Shown here in pieces: positions 47,538 to 58,119 of a DNA stretch of 64,000 bases (its first letter is position 1; each line of letters begins with the position of its first letter). Origin of the DNA: Aphrophora alni (taxonomy: Eukaryota > Arthropoda > Insecta > Hemiptera > Aphrophoridae). The stretch lies in assembly GCA_963513935.1 (NCBI GenBank), contig OY740772.1, forward strand, positions 105,113,989 to 105,177,988. The letters run 5' to 3'. The notes beneath the pieces were generated by a model. That model was not told the origin of the DNA. It did not search any database and saw only the letters and a list, made by a program, of their open reading frames with translations. A program made the translations under genes and the position numbers.

Positions 47538-47703
47538 GCAGGTACAAACTGACAACTAAATCATTTCCCAAGTAAAATAATCGGGAAAGCCATTTTCTTG
47601 CAAACCACTTTCACGCCGAGCTTGAACGGACATCCACTGGACGGAATTACCGCCAACGAACATCACGCCGGACAGCTCACGTTGGCGTGATCTTGGAAAC
47701 CTT

Positions 47704-48285
47704 AGCTTAAGACTACATGGCAACTGTCTTTAAAACTAATACAAATTACCAGTTGATTACTGATCCCAGGAAGAAGGGCTTCATTATTTTCTAGTTGTGG
47801 ACCACACTGAATAACCATGTAGGTTATGTCTCTGAAATTAACTAGTAGAATATATGAAACTAAAAAAAGTTAACCCTCTTTTCTGGTGATTAGGTTATGG
47901 GGTTATTATGTAACCTATGATGAAAACAAAATGTTCACTGGAAAACATTTTCTTGAAATTTAGCTGCAAGTATTTTTCCTTGTAAATTTTTAAATTGTTT
48001 TCGGCAACTAGGATGACGCTTTCCTTTGGACATCCATAAGTATTTTAATAAAACTCCTCTTTTTTGTGGCCTGAACTTCATCACTTTTACTCTCTGAATC
48101 ACTAACTTTAAAACAAAAATCTTTGATACTTAAATATATAACACGCCTCAAACCATTCAACATAACCTTCAAAAACCTTCAAAAGTCACCTGTTTCTCGA
48201 TCACGGCCTTTAGAATTGAATTAGTATATATCAGGGACGTGTGTTATAAACTTCGCTGCAGTAGCAATTGTAGTTATTAAGGTTA
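47704..48285. other. AT-rich DNA, nothing recognised
   Basis: No feature is visible between the Harbinger element and the retrozyme-like unit. Confidence 0.45.
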
Positions 48286-48289
48286 GTGT

Positions 48290-48420
48290 GTATTGAATCT
48301 CTGAAGATGATAGCTGTGCTATGAAAATGTACGTAAGATAGAATAAACATAACTATCCAGTCTTTGTGTTGCTGGTGTTTTATTGTGTTAGTGTTTTGAC
48401 CACAGTGCTCTAGTGATTGT
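48290..48420 (+). mobile_element. Retrozyme-like unit, family 3 copy 3
   Basis: It begins CTCTGAAGATGATAGC and continues with GAATAAACATAACTATC and CAGTCTTTGTGTT, in common with 24000-24185 and 34190-34330 (reverse oriented there). Confidence 0.5.
48301..48335 (+). ncRNA. Hammerhead-like motif, family 3
   Basis: CTGAAGA is followed by a hairpin (ATAGC-TGT-GCTAT), then GAAAATGTA. CUGANGA, stem II and GAAA are in order. Stem III would be reduced to one pair (A/U) with A as the cleavage base, so activity is doubtful. Confidence 0.45.
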
Positions 48421-48639
48421 GTCTATTATTAATATGATAATAATCGGATATTTCGAAACGATAATATAGGCCATTATCGTGTATTTCAAAGTAGTTACAG
48501 GATCAAAGATGATTTAAGTCGTCATAAAAGTAATAGACAAAAAATGTAGCTGAATTAAAGAAATAAGTTTTTCTTAACAACATGGGAATCTCTTTACTAC
48601 AAACCCTATAAGTTCACGGAACAGAGTTATAAAGCATTT

Positions 48640-48870
48640 CAAGGAGCCAATTGTGAAGTAAGAGGCACAAAACAAAATGTATCTAATATTGTAAAACTTT
48701 TCGTTTGCTTTCTCCGGTAATATAATCTATAGATGGAAAGTCGGAAACGAATATATTGAATTAGTTTGAAAGTTTTATTTTTTCATTATATTTTTACGTT
48801 TGAAGTGGAGTTATAAGATTTAGATTTGTATTATCTCTGAAAGTTCGAAATTATATAAAATATATTTTGT
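48640..48870 (+). repeat. Dispersed repeat family B, copy 2
   Basis: Matches 24655-24930 and 55550-55800 over AATATATTGAATTAGTTTG and CGTTTGAAGTGGAGTTA. Confidence 0.65.
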
Positions 48871-48874
48871 TACA

Positions 48875-49953
48875 GAGGATCTTCTCGTATGAGGCTGTGT
48901 GTTATGGTGGCGTTCATCACCTTGTTGTCAATGGTAACTATTCTATTAATGTATGTTATCTATAAAATAAATTACAATTGCATTGATCTCTTGGCGTTTA
49001 TAATTTTATATTTCAAAACGGACACACAGTTGGTTCTACATTTTTTCGACCTGTATTATAGTTTAATAGAATTACAATTAAACATATACATTCTTTCATT
49101 AAATTAATTACTTGGAAATACAATAATATGTAAATATTTCATTTAATTTAATTTATTTGTTAAGGGATTTTTACAATGGTTTTGAATAATAATATGTACA
49201 TATTATAAAAAAAAACATTTAATTTAATTTTCATTTGTCTAAACTCGTGTAATTTAGTTGCAATTATTTCAATTCAAATACAGAAAAATTGCAATTTGAC
49301 AAAATTGAAAATATAATAATTGAATTTCGCTTAATATATACATTATACAGTTATAATTTAATACTTGTTTTATTTAATAAATTTCTCTTCATGACAAGTA
49401 TTAGAATGAATGAATGAATACTGTATTACGTTTCGTAAATAAATATATCAGATGAAAAGGATCGAATTGTTGATATCCCTGATGTAAACTGGGCAATTCA
49501 GTACACCTTGATTGTCCTATCATGTGGTAGTTGAATATCTTGTGAATCAACAATTTGATTATAGCTTTTGGGTTGCAAGTTGAAATTACAGAAAATGTAA
49601 TTATTAATTATGTTGAAAAAAATTGAAAAATGTGAATGGTGAACATTGATATTCGTTCGTAAGAGATGTAATTGATCTTGCTGAAGTCTTAAATGAATAT
49701 GTTTTGTCAAATAACATTGAATAAGGACTGTGTAGTATCAATAAAATTGTAAGAAACCTTAATATTAGTCAGACCAATATGGCATATCCTTATAAATAAC
49801 CCTAACAAGCAAGAAGTTTAATTTTAGCTTCTTTATTAAAACTCGATAAATTCTACAGGAATTTATGTACTTTTGTTCTATGCTAAACAAATAGTCAATT
49901 AGGGTATTAAGGGTAATATAATAAATAAAACTGAATTTATTACAGTCTTAATT
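48875..49953. other. AT-rich DNA, nothing recognised
   Basis: The ORFs at 48889-49107 and 49498-49710 have AT-driven composition. No motif or repeat was found. Confidence 0.45.
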
Positions 49954-49962
49954 ATGTTTCTT

Positions 49963-50536
49963 ACTGGATGTAAAACTCAAATGGAAAGAGCATGTCAAAA
50001 AGAAAAAACAAGTACTAAACTTGAAGTTCATGAAAATGTATTGGCTGCTTGGAAGACAATCACAACTGTCAATACACAACAAGCTATTGATTTATAAGCA
50101 GGTTTTAAGACCAGTGTGGATCTACGGAATTCAGCTATGGGGCTGCACTAGCAAGACAAATGTAAATTTCATTCAAATGTTTCAAAATAAATGATTAGAT
50201 GTATAGTGGATGCACCTTGGTACATCAGGAATGATAATCTACATAGGGACCTGCAGATAGACCTAGTCAGTGATGAAATAAAAAAAAAAAACAGGCAAGG
50301 AAGCACAAACAACGCATCATTCAACATGAACACCATGAGGTACAGGGACTGTTGGATGTCACTCGGGTGGAGAGAAGACTGATGAAGGACCAACGACCAA
50401 GCCTTCAGATCTGATGGACTATAGTGATAGGGAATAACCATTGGGTCATATCCCTTACAAGTGTAAAAGTATGAAGTGTAAATTGCTAGATGGGTACATA
50501 CTCAGTTGTAATATTGAATTAATAAAAGAAAAAAAA
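49963..50536 (+). mobile_element. Jockey-like LINE, 5'-truncated, with target duplication and A-tail
   Basis: ATGTTTCTT occurs at 49954-49962 and again at 50537-50545, flanking the copy. The plus strand encodes the C-terminal end of a Jockey-type reverse transcriptase protein. One 76-codon frame runs from LDVKLKWKEHVKKKK through MYWLLGRQSQLSIHNKLLIY to RPVWIYGIQLWG and ends at a stop. After frameshifts come IVDAPWYIRNDNLHRDLQ and finally RVERRLMKDQRPSLQI. An AATAAAAG(A)n end at 50521-50536 marks the 3' terminus. Truncation at the 5' side, the A-rich tail and the 9-bp duplication show target-primed insertion. The copy is recent enough to keep an exact duplication yet has frameshifts. Confidence 0.85.
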
Positions 50537-50934
50537 ATGTTTCTTGTTTTTGTGGTTCGGGGAATTCTTATTTTCCTTAATAGTTTTTGTCCTTACTATA
50601 TCTTATAAGGTCTGAAACAGTACTTTTTTATTTACGCGTCTAACTTTTTAATCTGACTTTTTTTTACTAAGCTTTAATAATGCTTCATTAATCAACTAAA
50701 ATATTAGTCACTACCTTGTATATCCATTTAATTGTATTAAATACGTAAAACATGATATTTGCTTAGTATGAAAAGTTCTGTTGAAGCAGAACAGCGTTTC
50801 CCACTGTTTTGGGCTGTTATAAATATATTTATAAACTATTTTTGAAACGTTGTCAGTTTTACTCATCGCATTTTTCGTGTATAATTTCTCTAAGATCAAA
50901 CAATTTATAAATGGTATTTAAATATCTATATAAA

Positions 50935-51210
50935 CTGATCATGAATATAGAGTAGCTTTGAAAAGAAAAATGTATTAAAAAGAAGTTGAACATATGTCCG
51001 CTCCCAGCGCTTTTTCATTTTCAGCTGAATAAATTACTTCTTTATATTAAGCTATTGGCTTTGGATTATATTTTTGTATTAACATACTGAGAATTGTAAT
51101 ACTCTAAATTCGTGGAAAAATAATTATCGATTAAAAGCTAAAACATGAAGTACAAAATTCATTTTCTTCTTTGAACTAAGATACTTTCTACGGATTAATA
51201 TTGTGTGAGT
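50935..51210 (-). repeat. Dispersed repeat family D, copy 3 (inverted)
   Basis: CCGCTCCCAGCGCTTTTTCA and flanking sequence match the reverse complement of 41560-41915. It ends against a GT-rich run. Confidence 0.55.
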
Positions 51211-51239
51211 GTGTGTGTGTGTGTGTGTGTTTGTGTGTG
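51209..51239. repeat. (GT)n microsatellite
   Basis: GT array of about 30 bp with one interruption. Confidence 0.9.
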
Positions 51240-51244
51240 GATAT

Positions 51245-52262
51245 CTCTCTGGCATATTCCTAAATAAATCACAAATTTTAATTATTGGTTATTGGTCTCT
51301 ATGAAACTCATAACATAACTTATTTTTTAAAATGATGAATTTTTGAAGAATTGTGTATATATCTGTGATGTTTAGAAAATAATTTCTAAGATCTATCCAA
51401 TAAATTGACCTCGAATTGCAAAATCATTTATTTGAGTGAGAACTAAAACGTATTTTAGTTTTAATTTGATTATTATAATATTTAAAGAATATAAAGTATA
51501 TTGTAATATATTGAGAAAAATGTCATAATATTTAGTTTACTGAGTATAAATTAAAAAAAAAAATGATTTAAAAGAATAACACACTAAAGATAATTTTTAC
51601 TCGACTCTGCTAAACAAATGCAGGATCTATTTGGGATTTAACATGTAGAATAACATACAGTTTTCCTTTAACTTAGTGTTACTTAAATATAGTTCTAACA
51701 GTCACACATACATACTTTAAATTATTTTTTACATGTGGTGTAAAGTATCCATTTATATAGTTTTTGTTTTGCTGACTCTTTATTTTGCAAATATAATTTC
51801 ATTAGTTTAAGTCTTAAATTAAATTACCTTCCTTTTACTTGATAGAATATATTTTGAACACAATTTTTTTTTCCAAAGTTTAAAAGCAAAAACTCAAAAA
51901 TCGGATACAACGTGATGATCACTCCATGAAAGCATTAACGAAAACCACATGAAAATCTGTTCAGCCTTTCGTATATAGAAATGAATCATTAAAAAAAAAA
52001 CTGCTTTTTCTTCGGAAAGAAAGTTTTATATTCCGAAATATTTAATTTAGTCTACTTAGTCTACAATAATTCGAACTTATTTGTGTTATACACTTTAAGA
52101 ATAAACGTGGAGAGTTCCATTAAAATCGGTGCAGTAACCTAAGAATGTTAATCACAAACGGAAAGCTAAACAAGACGGGACAGACACAAACTATATATAT
52201 ATATATATATTTTAAATTCATATAGTACGTTTTTCTAGATACACATATTTTATATCACAATA
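51245..52262. other. AT-rich DNA with a short (AT)n array
   Basis: AT array at 52192-52211. No gene or repeat ends were found otherwise. Confidence 0.5.
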
Positions 52263-52810
52263 TATAACTCGGTAATTATATAGCAGAGTAGCCTCACTTC
52301 AAAATCAATTTTTATGGGTTTTATTCGTCAAATAAATGTTGGAAAAATATTTTATTATCGAAAAAAAGTGTCGGAAAGATGATTACATAATATAATTACA
52401 CAAGTTGTTTTTTCGTAAAAAAGTTAACTCTGTGTTATCTTTCATACTCATGACATTCAATTCAATAAACGTACGGAAGGTTTGGCCAGGTGGTTATATA
52501 TATATATATATATATAGCAACCTGGCCAAACCTTTGGTGACATATAATAATACTGCCCTACATATTTACAACAAAGAAAACATTATTTATTCTTATGAAG
52601 TAAGGTATGTAGTAGAGGATAAAAAAATAAAACAAGGAAAATACGGCGTCACCTTAACCTCCTAAGACCCGACTCTTTTTTCCCGTGTAATCATCTTTCC
52701 GACACTTTTTTTCGATAATAAAATATTTTTCCAACATTTATTTGACGAATAAAACCCATAAAAATTGATTTTGAAGTGAGGCTACTCTGCTATATAATTA
52801 CCTATAACTC
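52263..52810. mobile_element. 532-bp TIR element with exact 8-bp target duplication
   Basis: TATAACTC at 52263-52270 and 52803-52810 brackets the unit. Its ends start GGTAATTATATAGCAGAG, and the inverted repeats (52271-52387 and 52687-52802) appear identical or nearly so over about 116 bp. The interior carries a 14-bp inverted repeat around a TA array (52478-52533) and an open frame without recognised motif (52405-52665). An 8-bp duplication with GG...CC termini is compatible with Merlin-, hAT- or P-type transposases. It is non-autonomous and looks young. Confidence 0.85.
52478..52533. repeat. Perfect hairpin around a (TA)n loop
   Basis: AGGTTTGGCCAGGT (52478-52491) and its exact complement (52520-52533) enclose a TA array. 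It lies in the loop of the surrounding TIR element. Confidence 0.85.
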
Positions 52811-53995
52811 TATTTGTTTATTATTAATATTATTTTTTCGAATAAATTGTAAAAATAAGCTTTAGATTCTTTGGGGATTTAATTTTTTTTTGTGTAAGAG
52901 TGAAACATGTATTTTCGTAAGAGAAAAAGATACTGCAATATTCTTGCTAATTTTAAATCTCATAACTTGAAAAACATTTCTTTGTTTAAGCTAGAAGATT
53001 ACCTAAATATTGTATTACTTATTTACTACAATAAACTGATATATTTTTAGTTTACATAAAGATGACGTCATGTTCTACCTAGCCACTGCTATGACGATAC
53101 CTTATCTCATCAAATCAAAGTCCAGCTGTTATACCATCCAATATTAGTTCCATGACCGAGTTTGTATCTACAGTCGGCAATGTGCTATCGGTTTATAGGT
53201 TATGTTACTTTTATTCATGTATTATTATGCGGAAATTGTGTGTATATTTGTGTATAAAGTGTATTGTGTTATTTCAACTTACTAATTTTGTTTGCTTGAT
53301 TTGTTGATCTGAATTTCAACAAAAGCTTAAAGCTTAGTTTCGTAAGTAGGCTTATTCTAGATTTTCTTTGTTGTGGTATTTATGTTGAAAATATTCTTGA
53401 TTGTTTTACTTCAGAAGCCGGACTTGATATAATATGATAAATATTGGTTAGTTTTAAAGTTAGGCTAAAACACTGATTTTTATACACAAAAAATGAATAA
53501 TAAAGTACGACCAATTTAAAAATACGTAACTTAAAGTATACTGAAAAAAAGAAGAAGAAACATATAATTAGTGCAAAAACATTAAACGAATTTCTTTCGA
53601 ACCCATACACAAACTAACAAAGTATTTTCATTAAGCACAAAAATACCAATTCTGTAGTTATTCGATTCGTAAATAATGCATTTTCATTTCCTTTCTTACT
53701 TATAATACATTTGTTATTTGCTCTGAATAATTTAAGGACCATTAATTAAATGATTTCATCCGAAATTTATAAAAAAATACATAAATCTAGTATACATAGT
53801 AATATATATTATATACCTATGTTCGTTACATGGAGAAGTGCATATGACGTTTAGCAATTTTTATATCTAATTATTTAGGCGAAAATAAGGACTTGGTTTG
53901 ATAGTTTTTTGAAAAACATAGCTGTCGGTGAAATGAATGAATAAAGTATATTTATTTGTTTCCTAGTTGATAAACATATTATTTATAAAACAAGA
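52811..53995. other. AT-rich DNA, nothing recognised
   Basis: The ORF at 53380-53610 (minus) is hydrophobic and AT-driven. No repeat or RNA signal was found. Confidence 0.45.
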
Positions 53996-53999
53996 GTCT

Positions 54000-54990
54000 T
54001 TATATACTCATTTAAACAAACATTACGCTACAACATACATTACAAATGTCAACTTATAAAATTTAATTAACAATTATTAAGTAAATTAAAAAAAAAACAA
54101 CCTAATAATATAATATTTCGTTACAATCCAAATTGGACATGGAGTAGCAAACCCCAAATGACAGCGGCTGAGAAACAAACTCATCTAACTCCATAACAAC
54201 AAAAAAAGCTTTAATTTTTATTTAAAACAGTTTTTATTGTCCATTAATGTCATTGATACTGGGAGTGTATTAAACAAAAAATTCCCGCTTGGGCAGGGAG
54301 TCGTTTATAAACGTTATAATCTACGATAATATGTTCTAAAATACCTCTTTTTTCTTGTGTCATAAGAATGAAAGTCACTCTTATGAGCTGTATTGCTCTT
54401 AAATAATGTCATTTCTAAGATATACATACTAGGGAGTGTTCAAATTTTCGTTGGGAGTTGTTTAATATAATTGTCCTATAAAATAATCCCACAATATAAA
54501 TATAGTTGCATTGCATCATAATTTGTCAATTTAAACACATGGGTATTGCAATAGTTGGATAAATCTCAGAGTAGAAACTATCTATATGATTAGTCCAAGA
54601 AATCCCGTAATTAAAGCTAAAAAAAGTTTCGAAGGAAGATACGATTTAAAAAAATGTTGGCGTTATATCTTTGAGACGTAGGTTCCTTCTGAAAAATATA
54701 TCTAATTGGTCTTACCGGAGTTTATTTTTAGATTATCTCATACAATATTCACTTGCTGCTTTCACTTGTCAAAACGTTTCTGTTCTATTTTAGACAAAGT
54801 CTTCCCACAAAAAGTAAGGTTTGTGTCATTTTCAAATTAAATAACACTATCAATATTTACAGAAGATGAAAATTATGTGTATATAATAAAAATAAAAGAG
54901 AACCAAGAACAGGTCCCTGTGGACTCTAAATTTAAGAATCATATCCTTTTGATACAACTCCAGCCATCTACACACGTTGAGTCCTAATCA
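54000..54990 (-). pseudogene. CR1/Jockey-like LINE reverse transcriptase relic
   Basis: On the minus strand the conserved reverse transcriptase order survives in broken frames: SPQGPVLGSLLFLLY (54900-54922 area, the family motif being PQGSVLGP), then FENDTN at 54824-54836 where the catalytic F(A)DD has become FEND. Further down are LPSKLF, YGISWTNHIDS, LPSMYILEMTLF and HSYDTRKK (54348-54370), followed by a diverged FNxLP-like end and MTLMDNKNCFK. This is the typical C-terminal sequence of insect CR1/Jockey-like elements. More than five frameshifts and stops. Sequence from 54185 to 54000 is AT-rich 3' end without a clear tail. Confidence 0.7.
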
Positions 54991-54994
54991 TATT

Positions 54995-55548
54995 AATAAA
55001 ACGCTAAGCCTGTCCGTTTGATTTTTCAACTCGAAAACTGTATAGGCTAGGATTTTGAAATTTTGCACAATTATAGACCTTAGTGAGAAACTGCTAAAAC
55101 CGAAGTTTCAAGTATATAATTCAAGTAGTTCCTGAAGTTTCAGAAATCTATTAACTTAACTGAATCTTCACGATCAGATGTGAAATTAGGTACCGCATTG
55201 GCAGTTAAGTTACAAAAAGCACGACTTCTAATCTCTGATGAGTGTTCAACAATTCCTCAACATTCAATAACAGTTTCGATCGTTTGCTCAAGGATTTATA
55301 AATCTCAACAAATAATCAATTCGCAGAATGTCTGCGTGCAACTTTTATTTTAATTACCAAGATAAATATTTACGAAGTGTGTTTTAAGGTAATTATGTGT
55401 TCAACAATATTTTAAATTGTCTAGATAGTCATTACGCGTAAAATGAATCGATGGGGGGAAGTCAACCAAAGTGTAAAGTGACACAGTTTTTTTGGTTGCT
55501 GTTAAAATCTATTAGTATCACAAAACAAAATTATAGAGAATTCCAAGA
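54995..55548. other. Unassigned repeat-like DNA
   Basis: A phrase such as AAGCCTGTCCGTTTGATTTTT followed by CTCGAAAACTGTATAGGCTA has the look of interspersed repeat sequence. I cannot classify it and see no second copy in the window. Confidence 0.25.
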
Positions 55549-55549
55549 G

Positions 55550-55800
55550 TATTGCAGAGCCACTTGAGGTGCAAAATCAAAAGTATCCAATATTGTAAAA
55601 CTTTTCTATATCCTTCTTCTATATAACTTGAGTATATAATCGATAGAGTGAACGTCAGAAATTCTTGTGAGCAGTCGATAGAGTCATTATTGAATTAGTT
55701 TAAAAGTTTTATTTTAAATCTCTGCGTTTGAAGTCGATTTACAGATTTCGATTATAACTTTGGAAAATGTGAATCTTATTAAATATTGGTTTTATGTTAA
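55550..55800 (+). repeat. Dispersed repeat family B, copy 3
   Basis: Matches the other B copies over GTATCCAATATTGTAAAACT and ATTGAATTAGTTTAAAAGTTT. Confidence 0.65.
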
Positions 55801-55809
55801 ATCGTAAAG

Positions 55810-57205
55810 TTTAAACTTTTTTATTATTTGGGTTATCAAATTGATTTATTTTTCATCACAAAAACGAGGTTGTCAGTGAAGATATTCATAACACGGGGTA
55901 TTTTAAGGCCACGGATAAATTAATGAAATTCCGAATCTTAAATAAACCTATTATATTAATTTAAGTAAAAAGTAAGAAAAACGCCGAATGAAATTTATTT
56001 GGAAACAGTCAGTTATTGGAAAGATAATGTCTTGGTTCCAAATAGATTAAATTATCATCATGAAATAACTGAAATAAATGTCATATTGTTCAATTTGTAA
56101 AATAAGAAGTTATTCGTGATATAAACAAACACCAAATCCTTTTCCGATAATAACAATAATAAATTGATTGGAATGTTTGTGTATATTTATACTTTCAACT
56201 ACTTAACCCTAGAATTGCCCTCTTAAGTGTATTTCACGTTAAAGCGTTTTTTTTTTTATAAATTCACAAAAAAAAAAATTGTAATATAATCCTAAACCTA
56301 ACTTGTAACATGTCTTTTTTTAGGGGAAGGTCCATAGAAATTACCTATAAAAATATATTAGATGTAAACTCTTTGGAGTTGGTATGTCCGGAATGAACAA
56401 AATTGGTCTAACGGAATTAAAAATTACACTTAAATAACGAAAATAAAGTATAGTCAAATTAATTATTTTCAAAATATAAAAACATTTTGTGATTTATAAT
56501 ATGAAAACAAATGTGTAAAAAATATATTCATTTGAAAAAAAAAAAAAAAAATTATGGAAAACTGCAAAGCGGCTAGAAAATTAGGCTAATTTTCCAAAAT
56601 TCACACACAAAAATAATAAAATAAAGTAAAATTCAATTCTTAATATACCATTATTTAGACTACCAATAATGTAAATTATAATAATTTAAAATTAATCTAA
56701 GAATATAAAGGTTGTACTGAAAAACGTAGTTTACTGTTGAACAGTTTAATTGTAGTCACAAAACAGTTTAACAGATGACCATTTTAAGATATTAAAATGT
56801 ATAATGATATCAAATAATAGCCTTCGTATTTTGTATACGTACTTAATCAGAATAAAACGCTGTTTTAATAACGGAATTTATCTACTCGTCTGTTTCCTAC
56901 ACTCTGTTGTGCAATGAACAACGAAAATCATGTAATGCAAGAAATTAAATTGTGCACTGTTTGAAAGGAACTTCAATTTACGACTCGTTAGCCTCAGGCT
57001 GCAATCAATCTATTTTTACTCGAGAGACATGTAATACGTATCCCTTTGTAACAACTCGAATATCATGATTTGTTTCTTCTTCGTTAATCTTGCATAACAG
57101 GTTACATCTTGTACACAACTATACAAGTAATTATTTAGGTGAGTTACAGAAATAATGAAAAAAATACTTGCTAAAGTTCGAAGTATTTAAAAGTATTTTC
57201 AATTG
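55810..57205. other. AT-rich DNA, nothing recognised
   Basis: Several homopolymer A runs (for example 56537-56552). No gene, RNA or bounded repeat was found. Confidence 0.45.
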
Positions 57206-57209
57206 TTTC

Positions 57210-58115
57210 ATAAGTATTATAAATAATAATATTTCGACCTGCTTCTTGACTTATCTGACCCTCAGGGGCTCATTTTTGTGAGTACAGAGTCTACAATCCC
57301 GTGGAGATCTAGGTGGATCTACATATTTTTTATGTAGCCTTTTTTTAAACCCCCCTCTTTTATCTTTCCCATTTTGTCCTCTTGACCAACTCTTGTTTTT
57401 TTCTGACTCTGACGCGCATTAGAGTATTCGAGAGCTAGTGGTTTTTCTTTCTTTCTTTTTAAATAGGGTGTTTTATACTCCTTTATTATTTTTTTAAAGG
57501 GATGATGACCGAGAGGATTTTAGCTTTTAAACAACATTTTCATTTACAAATATTTTTACAAAATACAAATATTAAGAGTACATTATTTATATTAGTCGTT
57601 TTTACAAAAGTTGTAAAAATATATCCTTAACATATTAAAAATTCTTAATTTAACCTCATAAAATAAGATATTACAAACAATATTTTACATTTTCTAATTT
57701 ACAACCTCTCAGAGGTTCAATATAGTGAGTGGACATAGCTCAACAGTATAACAAACAAACAGAAAACAATTCTCACAAAAAAATACGCCTAAGTATCAGA
57801 CGCGTTTCAACGACAAGGTCAAGGTTTGTGGTGCTCTTCAGTGATACACGAGCTACACCAATCAAACTATAACAACAACCAACTATGCCAACTATGCTTC
57901 ACATAGCTCAATTTACAAATTTTAAAAATTTAGTCTTGGGTTAGATCCCTTTCTTTTATTTTCTTTATCAGGTCTCTTTGACCCAACTCTTGTTTCTGTC
58001 TCCAGACGCTATTAGAGTATTCGAGAGTATTTTCTTCTTTTATGCTAGGGTAGAGTGGTATAACACTTTCATGTTTTCTTTGTAGGGTCTAGAGGGATTT
58101 CCTAACTTTTAAACA
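57210..58115. repeat. Dispersed repeat family C, two tandem copies with insertion
   Basis: Copy one spans 57210-57720. A second copy of the GACC(C/A)AACTCTTG...ATTAGAGTATTCGAGAG block lies at 57950-58115. Between them is a retrozyme-like fragment (57737-57890). Confidence 0.6.
57737..57890 (-). mobile_element. Retrozyme/Penelope-like fragment, copy of the 13.8-kb unit
   Basis: It shares AGTATAACAAACA(A/C)ACAGA, AATACGCCTAAGTATCAGAC and TTCAGTGATACAC with 13810-13930. A hammerhead-like motif (57793-57847) has the same core and 6-bp stem I (GTATCA/TGATAC). Stem II, however, carries about 10 extra bases (57809-57834), which breaks the hairpin. Confidence 0.6.
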
Positions 58116-58119
58116 ACAA

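Larger units (their letters stand above)
45661..47703. mobile_element. PIF/Harbinger DNA transposon, decayed autonomous copy
   Basis: The ends are inverted: AAGGTTTCCAAGAACACG at 45661 and its near-complement at 47686-47703. Subterminal DNA is GC-rich on both sides with several GCGTG/CACGC words. Inside are a MADF-like relic on plus and a transposase relic on minus, the two-gene layout known for this superfamily. I could not find a clear 3-bp target duplication: the bases beside the inner GGTTTCC are CAA at the left and TTA at the right. Confidence 0.8.

Noticed and set aside
48889..49107. 72-codon hydrophobic ORF as a membrane protein
   Set aside because: Composition follows local AT content (Leu, Ile, Tyr, Phe, Asn) and no conserved motif or gene context was seen.
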